DNA of 64,000 bases from Korobacter sp963758505 (GTDB taxonomy: Bacteria; Acidobacteriota; Terriglobia; Terriglobales; Acidobacteriaceae): contig CAVWVJ010000002.1 in NCBI GenBank assembly GCA_963758505.1, positions 1 through 64,000 of the forward strand, written 5' to 3'. The notes under the pieces were generated by a model, which saw nothing but the letters and a program-made list of their open reading frames with translations, had not been told where the DNA came from and made no database searches. Shown one piece after another: positions 26,033-35,223 of this stretch (the first letter of the stretch is position 1; each line of letters starts with the position of its first letter). Position numbers and translations under genes: made by a program.

Positions 26033-27421
26033 TTAGTGTGCGACCGCGCTCTCTTCCGGAATGCGCTTCAACCTTCGCGCCAGCGAAGTTGGATGGATCC
26101 CGAGAATCCGTGCGGCATGCGTTTTGTTATTCCCAGTCGCGGTGAGTACTTCCAGGATGTACCGGTCTTCCAACTCTTCGAGCGTGACGAACGGCGTGTT
26201 TAACGACGAGATCTCGATCTCCGGCGGAGCTTCCGGAGGCGCCTCGAATTCGCGAATCTCCTGCGGCAGATCGTTGATATCGATCTCTCCCTCGTTGGCA
26301 AGGATCATGGTCCGTTCAATCACGTTACGAAGTTCGCGAATGTTTCCCGGCCACGCATAGGCGCGCAACGAATCGGCAGCCGCCGGCGTCATCCCGGTGA
26401 AATTCTTCTTCAGGTCCTTGTTGAAGCGCTTCATGATGTCGAGCGCCAGGGGCACGATGTCTTCCTTGCGTTCGCGCAGCGCCGGAATAAAAATCGGCAT
26501 CACGTTCAAACGATAGAACAGGTCATCGCGAAACTCGCCACGGGACACGGCGTCCTTGAGCACCTTGTTCGTCGCCGCGATGATGCGTACGTCCACCTGG
26601 ATTGTCCGCGTCCCCCCCAGGCGCATGAAGTTCCCTTCTTCCAGAACGCGCAATAGCTTCGCCTGCACGCTGAACGACATGTTGCCGATCTCGTCGAGAA
26701 ACAACGTCCCCGAGCTCGCCTTTTCCAGCAGGCCTTCCTTGCGGCGCCGTGCATCCGTAAATGCACCCGGCTCGTAGCCAAAGAGTTCGCTCTCCAGCAA
26801 GTTGTCGGGTAGCGCGGCGCAATTCAGCGAGAGCAGCGGCGCCTGCGCGCGCGGGCTGTAATAGTGAATGGTCTTCGCCATCACCTCTTTGCCGGTGCCG
26901 CTTTCGCCCTGGATCAGGATGGTTGTCTTGTCCGACTCGGCGGCCTTCTTCGCCTGCTCCAACATCGCGGCCAGCGCCGGATTTCGCGTAACAACTCGTC
27001 CGAAGTCATAACGGCCGCGCGCATCCTGCACCGATTCGCGAACCCTCAGGCGCAGTGCCAGCACCTCGCTGGCACGTCCGATCGTGTTCACCATGTCGGT
27101 CACGTGGAACGGCTTGGTCAGGTAATCGTAGGCGCCGAGTTTTATTGCCTCTACCGCGCGTTCTACCACTCGATACGCGCTCATCATCACGACGACAATC
27201 GACGAGTCCTGGCGCTTTAGTTGACGCAGTACTTCTACGCCATCGATGCCCGGGAGCACCACGTCGAGCAGCGCAATATCCGGATGCTCTTTGGCTGCGA
27301 TCTCCAGCGCCTGCTCTCCGCTCTGCGCCAGGAAAATTTCATATCCCTCGGCCTCCAGCGCCCGGCTGATCGTGCGCAGGGTTAGCGCCTCATCATCGAC
27401 GATCAGGATCGAATACGCCAT
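26033..27421 (-). CDS. NtrC-family sigma-54-dependent response regulator
   Basis: 462 residues in three parts. Receiver (1-120): IVDDEALT, IALLDVVLPG, YLTKPFHV. AAA+ ATPase (about 140-370): Walker A GESGTGKEV, sigma-54 contact loop GAFTDA (the common variant of GAFTGA), Walker B TLFLDEIGNM. Fis-type HTH at the C-terminus: NKTHAARILGIHPTSLARRL. It activates sigma-54 promoters when phosphorylated, most likely by the kinase whose stop overlaps its start (ATGA). RpoN is encoded at 5792-7606. No target promoter was recognised in the window. Confidence 0.95.
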   Translation of the reverse strand: MAYSILIVDDEALTLRTISRALEAEGYEIFLAQSGEQALEIAAKEHPDIALLDVVLPGIDGVEVLRQLKRQDSSIVVVMMSAYRVVERAVEAIKLGAYDYLTKPFHVTDMVNTIGRASEVLALRLRVRESVQDARGRYDFGRVVTRNPALAAMLEQAKKAAESDKTTILIQGESGTGKEVMAKTIHYYSPRAQAPLLSLNCAALPDNLLESELFGYEPGAFTDARRRKEGLLEKASSGTLFLDEIGNMSFSVQAKLLRVLEEGNFMRLGGTRTIQVDVRIIAATNKVLKDAVSRGEFRDDLFYRLNVMPIFIPALRERKEDIVPLALDIMKRFNKDLKKNFTGMTPAAADSLRAYAWPGNIRELRNVIERTMILANEGEIDINDLPQEIREFEAPPEAPPEIEISSLNTPFVTLEELEDRYILEVLTATGNNKTHAARILGIHPTSLARRLKRIPEESAVAH

Positions 27422-28464
27422 CAGACCACCACCTCTTCGTCCACCGATACTGCGCGGCCCTCCTGGTGGATCGGCAGCACGATGCGTATCGTCGTGCCGC
27501 GGTTCGGCAGGCTCTCCACGTGGATGGCCCCGTTGTGGCTACGCACATAAGCCTGGCTGATGCTCAGCCCGAGGCCGGTGCCTTGATTGCGCTTGGTGGT
27601 GAAGAATGGCTCAAAGACATGCGGCAGGATGTCGGCTGGAATCCCGCAGCCCGTATCGCTCACCCGCAATTCGATCTTGTCGTTGAACTTCACTTTCTCC
27701 GCGGCGATCGTCACCGTTCCACCGGGAGGCGTGGCCTGCGCGGCATTGAGCAGCAGGTTCATCAGGACCTGCGAGATCTGGTTCGCATCCGCCGTAATGG
27801 CCGGCAGCTCCGAGGGAACTCGATTCTCGAGCCGTATGGCGCGAAACATCGGCTGATGAGCGATAAACGCCACCGTTTCCGCAACCAGGTGATCGAGATG
27901 AATCCGGCCGAGCAACAACGGCCCGGGACGCGCATAATTCAGCAGCCCCCGCACCGCCGACGAAATGCGCTTTGCGCCCTCGATGCATTGATCGATCTCC
28001 TCGCGAGCGTTGGAATCGATCGCGCTCTTCCTCTCCCATTCCAGGTGCGAGAGAATTCCCAGCAGTGGGTTATTGATTTCGTGTGCCGCGCCTAACGCAA
28101 GTTGCGCCAGCGCGGCATATTTCTCGTAGTCCGCCAGTTGCGCTTCGAACTGAATCTTCTCCTTCGCCAGCTCGCGCTCTTCCTCCAGGCGCCGGACCAG
28201 TTCCTGCTGCGCGAGATCGCGTTCGTGCTCGCTGTGTTCCGCCAGTTCGAAGGTGATGTTCATCTGGCGAAAAAGCCGCCGATACTGCTTTCGCGCCAAG
28301 ACGTAAAGCACCAGGCCGCCCAGGAGTCCGGCAGCTAAGCCAAACAGTACGGTTTTCAGGGTTGGAGCGAATATCGAGTCGTGATCGAAAACCGCGAACA
28401 GTCCTAGGAGCGGAGCGCTACTGCTGTCTCCGTGAAGGCCGAGCGCGTTGGAGACCCGGTCCAT
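27421..28464 (-). CDS. Membrane-anchored sensor histidine kinase, NtrC partner
   Basis: 347 residues. One membrane helix near the N-terminus (LKTVLFGLAAGLLGGLVLYVL), then a long coiled-coil (about 65-130), the phosphoacceptor His in ALGAAHEINNPLLGI, and an ATPase domain with NLLLNAAQATP (N box), DTGCGIP (G1) and GTGLGLSIS (G2). No sizeable periplasmic sensor; input may come through the coiled-coil or a partner. Its TGA overlaps the regulator's ATG. Confidence 0.94.
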   Translation of the reverse strand: MDRVSNALGLHGDSSSAPLLGLFAVFDHDSIFAPTLKTVLFGLAAGLLGGLVLYVLARKQYRRLFRQMNITFELAEHSEHERDLAQQELVRRLEEERELAKEKIQFEAQLADYEKYAALAQLALGAAHEINNPLLGILSHLEWERKSAIDSNAREEIDQCIEGAKRISSAVRGLLNYARPGPLLLGRIHLDHLVAETVAFIAHQPMFRAIRLENRVPSELPAITADANQISQVLMNLLLNAAQATPPGGTVTIAAEKVKFNDKIELRVSDTGCGIPADILPHVFEPFFTTKRNQGTGLGLSISQAYVRSHNGAIHVESLPNRGTTIRIVLPIHQEGRAVSVDEEVVV

Positions 28465-28570
28465 GGCTTCTGGCTAAAACGTAGATGGAGTGGGAGTTCT
28501 CGGCAGTGACTGGGGTCACCCAGAGCTGTGCGCCAGGTCGGTCAGGGTTTTCAGCAGGCACAAAAGGTAA

Positions 28571-28597
28571 AGGGCTAGAGCATTTCGCTCTAGCCCT
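28571..28597. terminator. Perfect 11-bp hairpin without T run
   Basis: AGGGCTAGAGC, loop ATTTC, GCTCTAGCCCT. It lies about 105 bp upstream of the kinase start. It has no following T run on either strand, so it may be a control or protein-binding structure rather than a terminator. Confidence 0.5.
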
Positions 28598-28912
28598 ACC
28601 TATGGCTTGTACCCTCCCCCGAGTACTTGCCTTTGCACGGGATGTCCCGGTCCCGTGTTGCCACTAAACTCTGTGGCTCGCTCGAATGCTCTTGATAATG
28701 CAAGGGCCTTGCCAAACTCGATGAGAATCGTTTCGCTCCGTAGAATCAGCCACTTACATCGTCACCCAAAAGTAGTAAGAGAAACGAAAATTGGGATACT
28801 GACAAAATCCGTCAGTTTGAGATGACGAAAAATGGCAGCAGCAGCACTGGTTGACTCGGAAAATGAGAAAGTTTCGCGATAACCGCAACCGACGGGGAAT
28901 CCAAATTAAGGC
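28598..28912. other. Intergenic, no gene seen
   Basis: About 315 bases between the kinase promoter region and the end of the methyltransferase gene. A/T-richer toward 28800-28910. No coding sequence, tRNA or recognised riboswitch could be supported. Confidence 0.5.
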
Positions 28913-29581
28913 TTAGCGAACCACGAGGACTTCGCGGATGTTGTCACGGCCCAGGAAGAACTTAATCGAAGCATAGTCCCGGAACAGGTTCTCGATGTTG
29001 CGGTTGTTGAAGACCCTTTGCAGAGAAAAGTTCGGCCCGCGCTGCAATTCCAGCGTCTCCGGATCTCCCACATGATAGCGATAATACGGGGCGTCGGCGC
29101 CCGCATCCTTAGTGTGAAAGAACGCCAACAAGATCCCTCCCGGCTTCATGATGGTATGCAGGCGCTCGATCGTCGGCTTAACCACTTCTTCCGGAAGATA
29201 ATCCAGGACGTCCCACGCCATCACCGCATCGAACTTTTCCCGCTCATGACGTAGGTTTTCGCCCACATAACGGCTCAGGTCCACGACTTTCTGGCCCTCT
29301 TTGCCGGGCTCCTCCGACGGGATCTTGAGCTCCGGGCGGCCGGCCTCGGTGAGGAGATCTTCGTTGTAGATCCGGTGGCCGCGTTCCGTGATGTGCTTAA
29401 TGTTATCGGGCGAGGTCGGGCCGAGATCGAGAACCCAGATGTTTTCTTCCCGGCCGATCGTCTTCATGAACTGCTGGAAGCCAGTCGAGCGTCTCTGAAT
29501 ACGCTCCTTGGAGGAGTGCCCTCCGCCGTTAGCGGATTTCTCCCCGCGCCCAAAGAGCCTTTCTAGGAATCCAGAAGCCAC
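28913..29581 (-). CDS. Class I SAM-dependent methyltransferase
   Basis: 222 residues with a Rossmann-like fold: motif I VLDLGPTSPDNI, acidic loop FDAVMAWDVLDYLPEE, and post-motif LHTIMKPGGILLAFFH. The N-terminal 40 residues are basic and Gly/Ser-rich. Similar proteins in Acidobacteria stand next to a bactofilin gene, as here (88 bp away). The substrate is not evident; motif I is less canonical than G-x-G-x-G. Confidence 0.82.
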   Translation of the reverse strand: MASGFLERLFGRGEKSANGGGHSSKERIQRRSTGFQQFMKTIGREENIWVLDLGPTSPDNIKHITERGHRIYNEDLLTEAGRPELKIPSEEPGKEGQKVVDLSRYVGENLRHEREKFDAVMAWDVLDYLPEEVVKPTIERLHTIMKPGGILLAFFHTKDAGADAPYYRYHVGDPETLELQRGPNFSLQRVFNNRNIENLFRDYASIKFFLGRDNIREVLVVR

Positions 29582-29669
29582 ACGACCATTGTAAATGGTC
29601 AGAGTAGATCATGCTCCTCTCGATAGACCATAGACTTCGGAGGCCTTCAACGCTACGAAGGCTGGCGTC

Positions 29670-30107
29670 CTATTTGGGTCCGGTAAAGGGCGGGTTTGTT
29701 CCTGGATTGCTGGCCGGTGGATGCGCGGCAGCGGCTGCCGCTTCCTTCGGTGGCTCAGGCGTCGCCTCCACCCTCGGCTCCGGCTCCGGCTTTTGAACGT
29801 CAACCGCCCCCTTGAAGAAGGCTCCATCCTCAATCCGCACGCGTTGGGTGACAATGTCCCCATTGAGCACTCCCGACTGCTTCAGCTCCACGCGTGCCGA
29901 ACCGCGGATGTTCCCATCCACCCGGCCATGAATGATCACTTCCTTGGCGTTCACATTGGCGCGAATACGGCCATGCGGACCAATGGTCAGCGAATGGTGG
30001 TGCAGCTCGATGCTGCCTTCGACCTCTCCGTCAACATAGAGGTCTTCGCTGCCTGAAAGCTCGCCGCGAATCATCACGGACTTTCCAATATTGGCGATAT
30101 CGGCCAT
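29670..30107 (-). CDS. Bactofilin
   Basis: Polymer-forming cytoskeletal protein of the bactofilin (DUF583) family. A right-handed beta-helix core (about 5-110) has repeating G-x-V-x-G turns: IRGELSGSEDLYVDGEVEGS, IHGRVDGNIRGSARVEL, SGVLNGDIVTQRV. A Pro/Ala/Glu-rich disordered tail follows, as is usual. ATG 30107 begins the conserved part; an earlier in-frame TTG at 30131 is less likely. Bactofilins place cell-wall or motility machinery at membranes. The start region overlaps the CGGAGG at about 30115. Confidence 0.92.
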   Translation of the reverse strand: MADIANIGKSVMIRGELSGSEDLYVDGEVEGSIELHHHSLTIGPHGRIRANVNAKEVIIHGRVDGNIRGSARVELKQSGVLNGDIVTQRVRIEDGAFFKGAVDVQKPEPEPRVEATPEPPKEAAAAAAHPPASNPGTNPPFTGPK

Positions 30108-30439
30108 TTCGGGAGGACCTCCGTCTTTCAATTACCTGAATGAAGGATCGAGCGGCGCTGTTAGCTTAGGCGAGTGTTTTGCGGCGCGCAAGAGCAAACC
30201 CTCGTATCTCAATGAATCCCCTCACCTTTTGAACCTCAGCCCAGGCGCACCACAAAATCTGAGCGCCATTTCCTCTGCCCATCGGGAACTCAAGTACGCA
30301 GGGATGGTATCGCGAGGGACACCTTTCAGCACGGCGATGGCACTTCCGACATTCTTTTCCTCGAAAGACAAAAATAGAAAACTAAGTCATTGATTCCAAT
30401 ATCTTTCTTGCGGGAGTTCGGAGCTGAGTGGCTGCCCTG

Positions 30440-30639
30440 CTTTGGCCCCGGATGTGCTGTAGAGAAGTTCATCGGCTGGCTGGAAGGTCGCACGCCGGAA
30501 CGGAACCGAAAACCAGGGGAACAGCGGTTTTGTTCAGTGGCATGCGAATGCAAAACTAATGGGACTGCCTTCTTCCGGCCAGCCGACTCAGTTTGCTCTT
30601 CTCCGCTGAACGGCCGACGCTTGTCGGCCATTTTTTTTT
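30440..30639 (+). ncRNA. Candidate structured small RNA with strong terminator
   Basis: No plus-strand gene is convincing between 30132 and 30777, yet a textbook terminator ends at 30639. Upstream is a 15-bp stem with one wobble pair: TCGGCTGGCTGGAAG (30472-30486) with CTTCCGGCCAGCCGA (30572-30586). GAGAAG (30462-30467) pairs with CTTCTC (30598-30603), leaving a bubble between the stems. Inside is GCAT-GCGA-ATGC (30540-30551). The long rod with a bubble is reminiscent of 6S RNA, but I cannot match its consensus; it has neither the SRP-RNA nor the tmRNA core motifs. The 5' end is unknown. Confidence 0.45.
30612..30639 (+). terminator. Rho-independent terminator
   Basis: GGCCGAC, loop GCTT, GTCGGCC, then A and nine T. 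One of the strongest in the window, yet not preceded by a recognised plus-strand protein gene. Confidence 0.9.
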
Positions 30640-30777
30640 GCTCTGTTGCGCTGGAGAAGGTCCGAGCCTCGGCGCGTACCGAATCTCTAACCTCTAGGCT
30701 ACATTCGAAAAGCAACGACGGAAGAGGCATTACCGTCTAACCATGCAGAGTAGAATCTCACTAGGAGCCGCATCGGG

Positions 30778-31662
30778 GTGAGGAAGGCAGCAACAGAACT
30801 GCTAAGACTTACGGTTTTGTGCGGCGTGGCCCTAGCTACGACGTTCTCGGCATGGTCGCAGCCACCCGAGTATGAGGCCCATCCCAGGGATTTCGTTCGC
30901 GTCGCCATTTATAACGAACTGCACGCCCACGCCAATGGCGAACACTTCATGTGGAAGGACACGGACAAGAAGCCGAAGGCGACTACCACCAAGCTGATGA
31001 TCGAAACCAAGCAAGGCGTCATCAGCCGATTGATTTCCTTGAACGGTCGGCCGCTCACCGCACAAGAGCGTGCCCAGGATGATGTCCGCGTCAACCGGTT
31101 GCTCTCTGATCCCAGTGCTTTGCGCAAAAAGCAGCAGGAACAACGGGACGACGAAGCCCACGTGCAGAAGCTGCTGGCGGCCATCCCCGACGCCTTTATT
31201 TTCAAGTATGACGGGGTAGAGAACAGCCCGAGCGGCAAGCTCGTGCACTACACCTTCCAGCCCGACCCCAATTTCGATGCCCCCAACCATGAGGCGCGTG
31301 TGTTCGAAGGCATGAAGGGCGATTTGCTGATCGATCTCGACGCCAAGCGAATTTCGAAGATCGATGCCACGCTGTTTCAGCCGGTGGACTTCGGCTGGGG
31401 GATTCTGGGCCGCCTCGATCGCGGGGGACGTTTCCTGATCGAACAACGCTGTATCGGAGGAACTCGTTGGGAAACCACGCATTCTGTCCTCCACTTCACC
31501 GGCAAAGCCCTGATGTTCAAGCCCATCAACATCCAGGAAGATGAGACGCTCTTCGATTTCCAGCGCGTCGACAACGGTCTCAGCGTCGCGCAAGGCATCG
31601 AAGCCATGAAAAAGGCCGACGACATAGTTGCCGAAAATAGCGGCGGCAACGGCCAGAAGTAA
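30778..31662 (+). CDS. Secreted protein of unknown function
   Basis: 294 residues with a signal peptide (LTVLCGVALATTFSAWS). The mature part has a helical region (about 80-130, KKQQEQRDDEAHVQKLLAAI) and a beta-rich C-terminal half with outer-membrane-associated features (DLLIDLDAKRISKIDATLFQ, GRLDRGGRFLIEQR), resembling periplasmic lipoprotein-localisation-like folds. I do not recognise the family. Start GTG 30778 with GGAG at about 30763. It is followed by glmU after 76 bp. Confidence 0.75.
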   Translation: MRKAATELLRLTVLCGVALATTFSAWSQPPEYEAHPRDFVRVAIYNELHAHANGEHFMWKDTDKKPKATTTKLMIETKQGVISRLISLNGRPLTAQERAQDDVRVNRLLSDPSALRKKQQEQRDDEAHVQKLLAAIPDAFIFKYDGVENSPSGKLVHYTFQPDPNFDAPNHEARVFEGMKGDLLIDLDAKRISKIDATLFQPVDFGWGILGRLDRGGRFLIEQRCIGGTRWETTHSVLHFTGKALMFKPINIQEDETLFDFQRVDNGLSVAQGIEAMKKADDIVAENSGGNGQK

Positions 31663-31738
31663 TCCTGTACGAATTGCTAGACTGTTGAGCGGACGGCATC
31701 CCCCTTGCCGTAATTCCCTTCTGCTAAACTTCCCTCCA

Positions 31739-33133
31739 ATGGCAGAAAATTTTGCGATCGCGATCCTGGCTGCAGGCAAGGGCACGCGCCTCAAATCGAA
31801 ACTCCCAAAAGTACTGCATGAGATCGCGGGCAGGCCATTGCTGGGCCACGTCGTCACCGCGGCAAAACAGGTGGTTCCCGCAAATCGGATCTTCGCCATC
31901 ATCGGCCACGAAGCCGAACGAGTTCGCGAAGCGATGCAAGCGACCGGCATCCACTTCGTCGAGCAGAGAGAGCAGCGCGGAACTGGCCACGCCATCCTGC
32001 AAACGCGCGAGGCACTAAAAGATTTCGACGACGTGCTCGTGCTCTCCGGAGACGTCCCCCTGATTCGTCCGGAAACCATGCAGCGCGTGATCAAGTTTCA
32101 TCTCCGCATGCAGGCGGCGATGACCATCCTGACCACTGAGCCGAAAGATCCTTTTGGCTATGGGCGAGTCTTCCGCAAGGGCGGCGGCGATGAAGTCGAG
32201 AGCATCATCGAGCAGAAGCAGCTCTCCGGCGCCCAACTTACGCACGCAGAAATCAACAGCGGCATCTACGCTTTTCGCGTGAAGCCTTTGTTCGCGAACC
32301 TGGACAAGGTGACTACCGACAATCCGCACGGCGAGTATTACCTCACGGACGTCGCTGCCATCCTCTCCAAGGCCGGAGAAAAGGTAGTTGCCTTGCGTTC
32401 GGACGATCCGACCGAAGTGCTTGGCGTGAATACCCGCAACGAATTAGCCGAACTCGACGCCCATCTCCGATTGCGAAAAACCCAAGAGTTAATGGCCGCG
32501 GGAGTTAGCATTTTCAAGCCGGAGAGCTGTGTCATCGATGCCGACGTGGAGATCGGCACTGATACGGTCATCGAACCCTTCGTGCAGCTTCTCGGACAAA
32601 CCAGGATCGGCTCCGAATGCCGCATTCGCTCGTACTCTGTCGTCTCGAACTCCACGCTGGGCAACGGCGTTCTTTTACGCCACGGGTCGATCGTGGACCA
32701 GGCCAAGGTCGCCGACGGAGCACTGCTCGGCCCATACTGCCATTTGCGTCCGGGAAGCGATATCGGCGACGGCGCGCACATCGGCAACTTCGTCGAAACG
32801 AAAAAGACGAAGCTCGGCAGAGGATCGAAGGCCAATCACCTCACCTATCTCGGCGACGCGGAAATCGGCGAAGGAGTTAACATCGGCGCCGGAACGATCA
32901 CCTGTAACTACGATGGCGTGAATAAATTCGGCACCGTCATTGGGGATGGAGTCTTCGTCGGGAGCGACACCACTCTCGTGGCTCCCATCGAGATTGGCCA
33001 AGGTGCCTACATCGGGGCCGCTTCGTGCATCACGGAAAATGTCCCGCAAGACGCCCTGGCGGTCGCGCGTGCACGCCAGACGAACAAAGAAGGTTGGGCC
33101 AAAAAGAAACGCGAAGAACGCAAGAAAAGGTAA
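31739..33133 (+). CDS. glmU: Bifunctional GlcN-1-P acetyltransferase / GlcNAc-1-P uridyltransferase GlmU
   Basis: Makes UDP-GlcNAc for peptidoglycan and LPS: acetylates glucosamine-1-phosphate, then joins it to UTP. The N-terminal pyrophosphorylase (1-230) has ILAAGKGTRLKSKLPKVLH and REQRGTGHAIL. The C-terminal left-handed beta-helix (255-455) has hexapeptides (ADVEIGTDTVIEPFV, GRGSKANHLTYLGDAEIG) and the catalytic His region. 464 residues, normal. ATG 31739 is chosen as the family start; the frame is open further upstream into the preceding gene, which is chance. No clear ribosome site. Confidence 0.95.
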   Translation: MAENFAIAILAAGKGTRLKSKLPKVLHEIAGRPLLGHVVTAAKQVVPANRIFAIIGHEAERVREAMQATGIHFVEQREQRGTGHAILQTREALKDFDDVLVLSGDVPLIRPETMQRVIKFHLRMQAAMTILTTEPKDPFGYGRVFRKGGGDEVESIIEQKQLSGAQLTHAEINSGIYAFRVKPLFANLDKVTTDNPHGEYYLTDVAAILSKAGEKVVALRSDDPTEVLGVNTRNELAELDAHLRLRKTQELMAAGVSIFKPESCVIDADVEIGTDTVIEPFVQLLGQTRIGSECRIRSYSVVSNSTLGNGVLLRHGSIVDQAKVADGALLGPYCHLRPGSDIGDGAHIGNFVETKKTKLGRGSKANHLTYLGDAEIGEGVNIGAGTITCNYDGVNKFGTVIGDGVFVGSDTTLVAPIEIGQGAYIGAASCITENVPQDALAVARARQTNKEGWAKKKREERKKR

Positions 33134-33246
33134 TCCTTCCTGTTCCGCCCTGCCCTTCCAGGCAACCCCAAACAGCAGCCCACGAAATCGCGCCGCAGCT
33201 TTCGATTCCGTCCCATCCTGCTCTGGATGTGCGCGACCATGGACTT

Positions 33247-33594
33247 ATGGAAAACGACGCAGCGAACAGCATCTTTCCGAAAACAGCGGGTAGCTCGAAG
33301 CGAGACGCCGACCAGACCCACGGACAGCGGGAGATCGATACGCCCGCCGAAGGCGCTGATGTGGTCAACCCGGGATCGGTGCCGAGTGGCTCCGGCGACC
33401 GCGTAAATCCTTCGGGTCCCAGCACGGGAACGGAAGGATGGGGTACGGGGCCGGGCGAACAGAACATCGCAATGACCAACGTAGCCGCCAATAATCCACC
33501 CGGCAGCGGAAGCAAGCACAATCCGGAACCGGGGCAGCCGAAAGATATCCGTCACGATGACGTTCGCAAACGAAGCGACAAGATGGCGAGTTGA
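33247..33594 (+). CDS. Small disordered hydrophilic protein
   Basis: 115 residues, very rich in Gly, Ser, Pro, Asp and Asn (GDRVNPSGPSTGTEGWGTGP, GSGSKHNPEPGQPKD), without hydrophobic core, signal or membrane segment; it ends in a charged KRSDKMAS tail. It resembles stress-associated disordered proteins but matches no family I know. Its stop is 12 bases before the DUF1059 start, and that gene's GGAGG lies right after it, so the pair is probably one operon. Confidence 0.6.
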   Translation: MENDAANSIFPKTAGSSKRDADQTHGQREIDTPAEGADVVNPGSVPSGSGDRVNPSGPSTGTEGWGTGPGEQNIAMTNVAANNPPGSGSKHNPEPGQPKDIRHDDVRKRSDKMAS

Positions 33595-33605
33595 ATGGAG
33601 GTACG

Positions 33606-33818
33606 ATGACTGACAATCCGAAGAACGGGCAAGAGCGAACATTCCGATGCGCCGATGCCGGCTATAAGCAATGCAACTGGCAGGTCACCGGCCATAATGA
33701 CAACGAGATCCTGGATCGCGTGCGGCAGCACGGGCAGGAAGCGCACGGCATCACCAACTTCGACGACAACATGAAGCGCAAGGTCCAGGAAAACATTCAC
33801 GATCGCCAAGTGGCATAA
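33606..33818 (+). CDS. DUF1059 small protein
   Basis: 70 residues with the DUF1059 pattern: FRCADAGYKQCNWQVTGHND, then ILDRVRQHGQEAHGI, and a C-terminal helix. Conserved Cys pair and His suggest metal binding; the function of the family is unknown. ATG 33606 has GGAGG four bases upstream. Ends before a terminator at 33866. Confidence 0.88.
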   Translation: MTDNPKNGQERTFRCADAGYKQCNWQVTGHNDNEILDRVRQHGQEAHGITNFDDNMKRKVQENIHDRQVA

Positions 33819-33865
33819 CTCGCAAACGCCAGTTTGCGGGGACACACAAGCTCCCTCCTGACGCA

Positions 33866-33902
33866 GCAAAGGACGGCCTCTTCGGGGTCGTCCTTTGCTT
33901 TT
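33866..33902. terminator. Rho-independent terminator after DUF1059 gene
   Basis: GCAAAGGACG, inner CCTCTTCGGGG, CGTCCTTTGC, then TTTTG. A 10-bp perfect stem between the DUF1059 gene and the convergent radical SAM gene. Confidence 0.88.
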
Positions 33903-33914
33903 GTGCAGGCAAAC

Positions 33915-34994
33915 TTATCGCGTGAGATGTGGGGTGGCCAGTTCTTCCGTGCGCGCGCGCCGCTCCATCGCCTGGCGTTTGGAAAACACGCCCGGGATGT
34001 GTGCGCCACAGTGGCGGCAGTTGCCTTCCGCAACGTCGTTACTCGTCACGGAGTGCCACGAGCGGCGGATAATCCGCTCCTGGCATCCGGGACAAATCGT
34101 GTCCCCGCCATCGGAGAAAATGTTGCCCTCGTAAACGTATTTCAGCCCCATCTGCAGGGCGAGCTTCCGGGCACGGTGCAGCGTCTCCGGCGGCGTAGCC
34201 GGTTTATCGACCAGTTTGAAATCCGGATGGAACGCCGTGAAATGCAGCGGAACATCGTCGCCAAGGTTTTCCAGGATCCAGTGCACCAGTTGCCGGAACT
34301 CTTCCTGCTCATCGTTGAGAGTAGGAATGATCAGGTTCGTGATCTCGAACCACACGCCGCTCTCGTGCCGCAGCCACCGCAGCGTGTCAAGCACGGGCTG
34401 TAGATGCGTCAGCGTGATCTTGGAGTAAAACTTTTCCGTGAAGCCCTTGAGATCGATATTGGCTGCGTCGATATGTTGATAAACATCGAAGAAGGCCTCG
34501 CGCGTGATGTAGCCGTTCGAAACCATCACGTTGTTCAATCCCGCGGAATGCGCCTCGCGCGCGATGTCGATCACGTACTCACCCCAGATCGTCGGCTCAT
34601 TGTAAGTAAACGCGAGATGCGGGATGCGCCGCTCGACTGCAAGTTCCACCACATCGCTCGGCGAAAGATCGACGGCCTGTATCTGGTCGGACTTAGCCTT
34701 GGAAATATCCCAGTTCTGGCAGAAAAAGCAGCCCATATTGCAGCCCGCTGTGCCCATCGAGAGAATCCGTGTACCCGGAAAGAAATGGTTCAGCGGCTTT
34801 TTCTCGACCGGGTCCACGTTGACCGCTGCCGGCCGCCCATAGCCCAACTGATATAGACGACCATCCATGTTCTTGCGGATGAAGCAGAAACCGGTCTGGT
34901 CTTTCCCGATGTGGCAGTGACGCGGACAGAGATAGCAGTGGAGACGGCCGTCGGCCATGGTCTCCCACCAGCGTGCCTCGTGTAACTCAGGCAT
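33915..34994 (-). CDS. AmmeMemoRadiSam-system radical SAM enzyme
   Basis: 359 residues. The radical SAM cluster motif is CNMGCFFC in GTAGCNMGCFFCQNWDIS; an N-terminal Cys set CYLCPRHCHIGKDQTGFC and a C-terminal set (CPGCQERI, CRHCGAHIPG) would bind further metal. This is the PflA-like enzyme that normally accompanies Memo and AMMECR1 proteins; neither partner is in this window. Substrate unknown. ATG 34994 is preferred because GGAAG stands five bases before it; ATG 35024 is an alternative. Confidence 0.9.
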   Translation of the reverse strand: MPELHEARWWETMADGRLHCYLCPRHCHIGKDQTGFCFIRKNMDGRLYQLGYGRPAAVNVDPVEKKPLNHFFPGTRILSMGTAGCNMGCFFCQNWDISKAKSDQIQAVDLSPSDVVELAVERRIPHLAFTYNEPTIWGEYVIDIAREAHSAGLNNVMVSNGYITREAFFDVYQHIDAANIDLKGFTEKFYSKITLTHLQPVLDTLRWLRHESGVWFEITNLIIPTLNDEQEEFRQLVHWILENLGDDVPLHFTAFHPDFKLVDKPATPPETLHRARKLALQMGLKYVYEGNIFSDGGDTICPGCQERIIRRSWHSVTSNDVAEGNCRHCGAHIPGVFSKRQAMERRARTEELATPHLTR

Positions 34995-35050
34995 AGTAAC
35001 TTCCGAGTAACTAGCTGACTCCATTTTACAACGATGCGTGGAATGGGAAA

Positions 35051-35093
35051 CGGGGCGCCAACGCAGTTTTTTGCGCTTTGGGGAGGCGCCCCG
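35051..35093. promoter_or_regulatory. Strong hairpin upstream of radical SAM gene
   Basis: CGGGGCGCC (35051-35059) pairs perfectly with GGCGCCCCG (35085-35093), with a loop containing GCAGTTTTTTGC. It stands about 57 bp before the radical SAM start and 130 bp after the creatininase stop, so it may end the creatininase transcript or control the next gene. No T run on the minus strand. Confidence 0.4.
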
Positions 35094-35223
35094 GGTTGTG
35101 GATTTGGGTCTAGTTAATCAGATAGACGATGGCTTCTAGTAAACGTCACGGCTGGCTCTGGGAAATTCCAGAGTCAATGCCGAGGCTTGTTCATACCGCG
35201 TTGCCTGTATCCACCGCGCGGAG

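Noticed and set aside
28571..28660. Riboswitch upstream of the NtrC-type kinase
   Set aside because: Only one simple hairpin; none of the consensus cores I know (c-di-GMP, TPP, cobalamin, SAM) can be recognised.
30326..30740. Open frames on both strands in the bactofilin downstream gap, one with a Cys pattern (FCSVACEC)
   Set aside because: The T9 terminator at 30612-30639 lies inside both; no ribosome site; composition unlike the neighbours.
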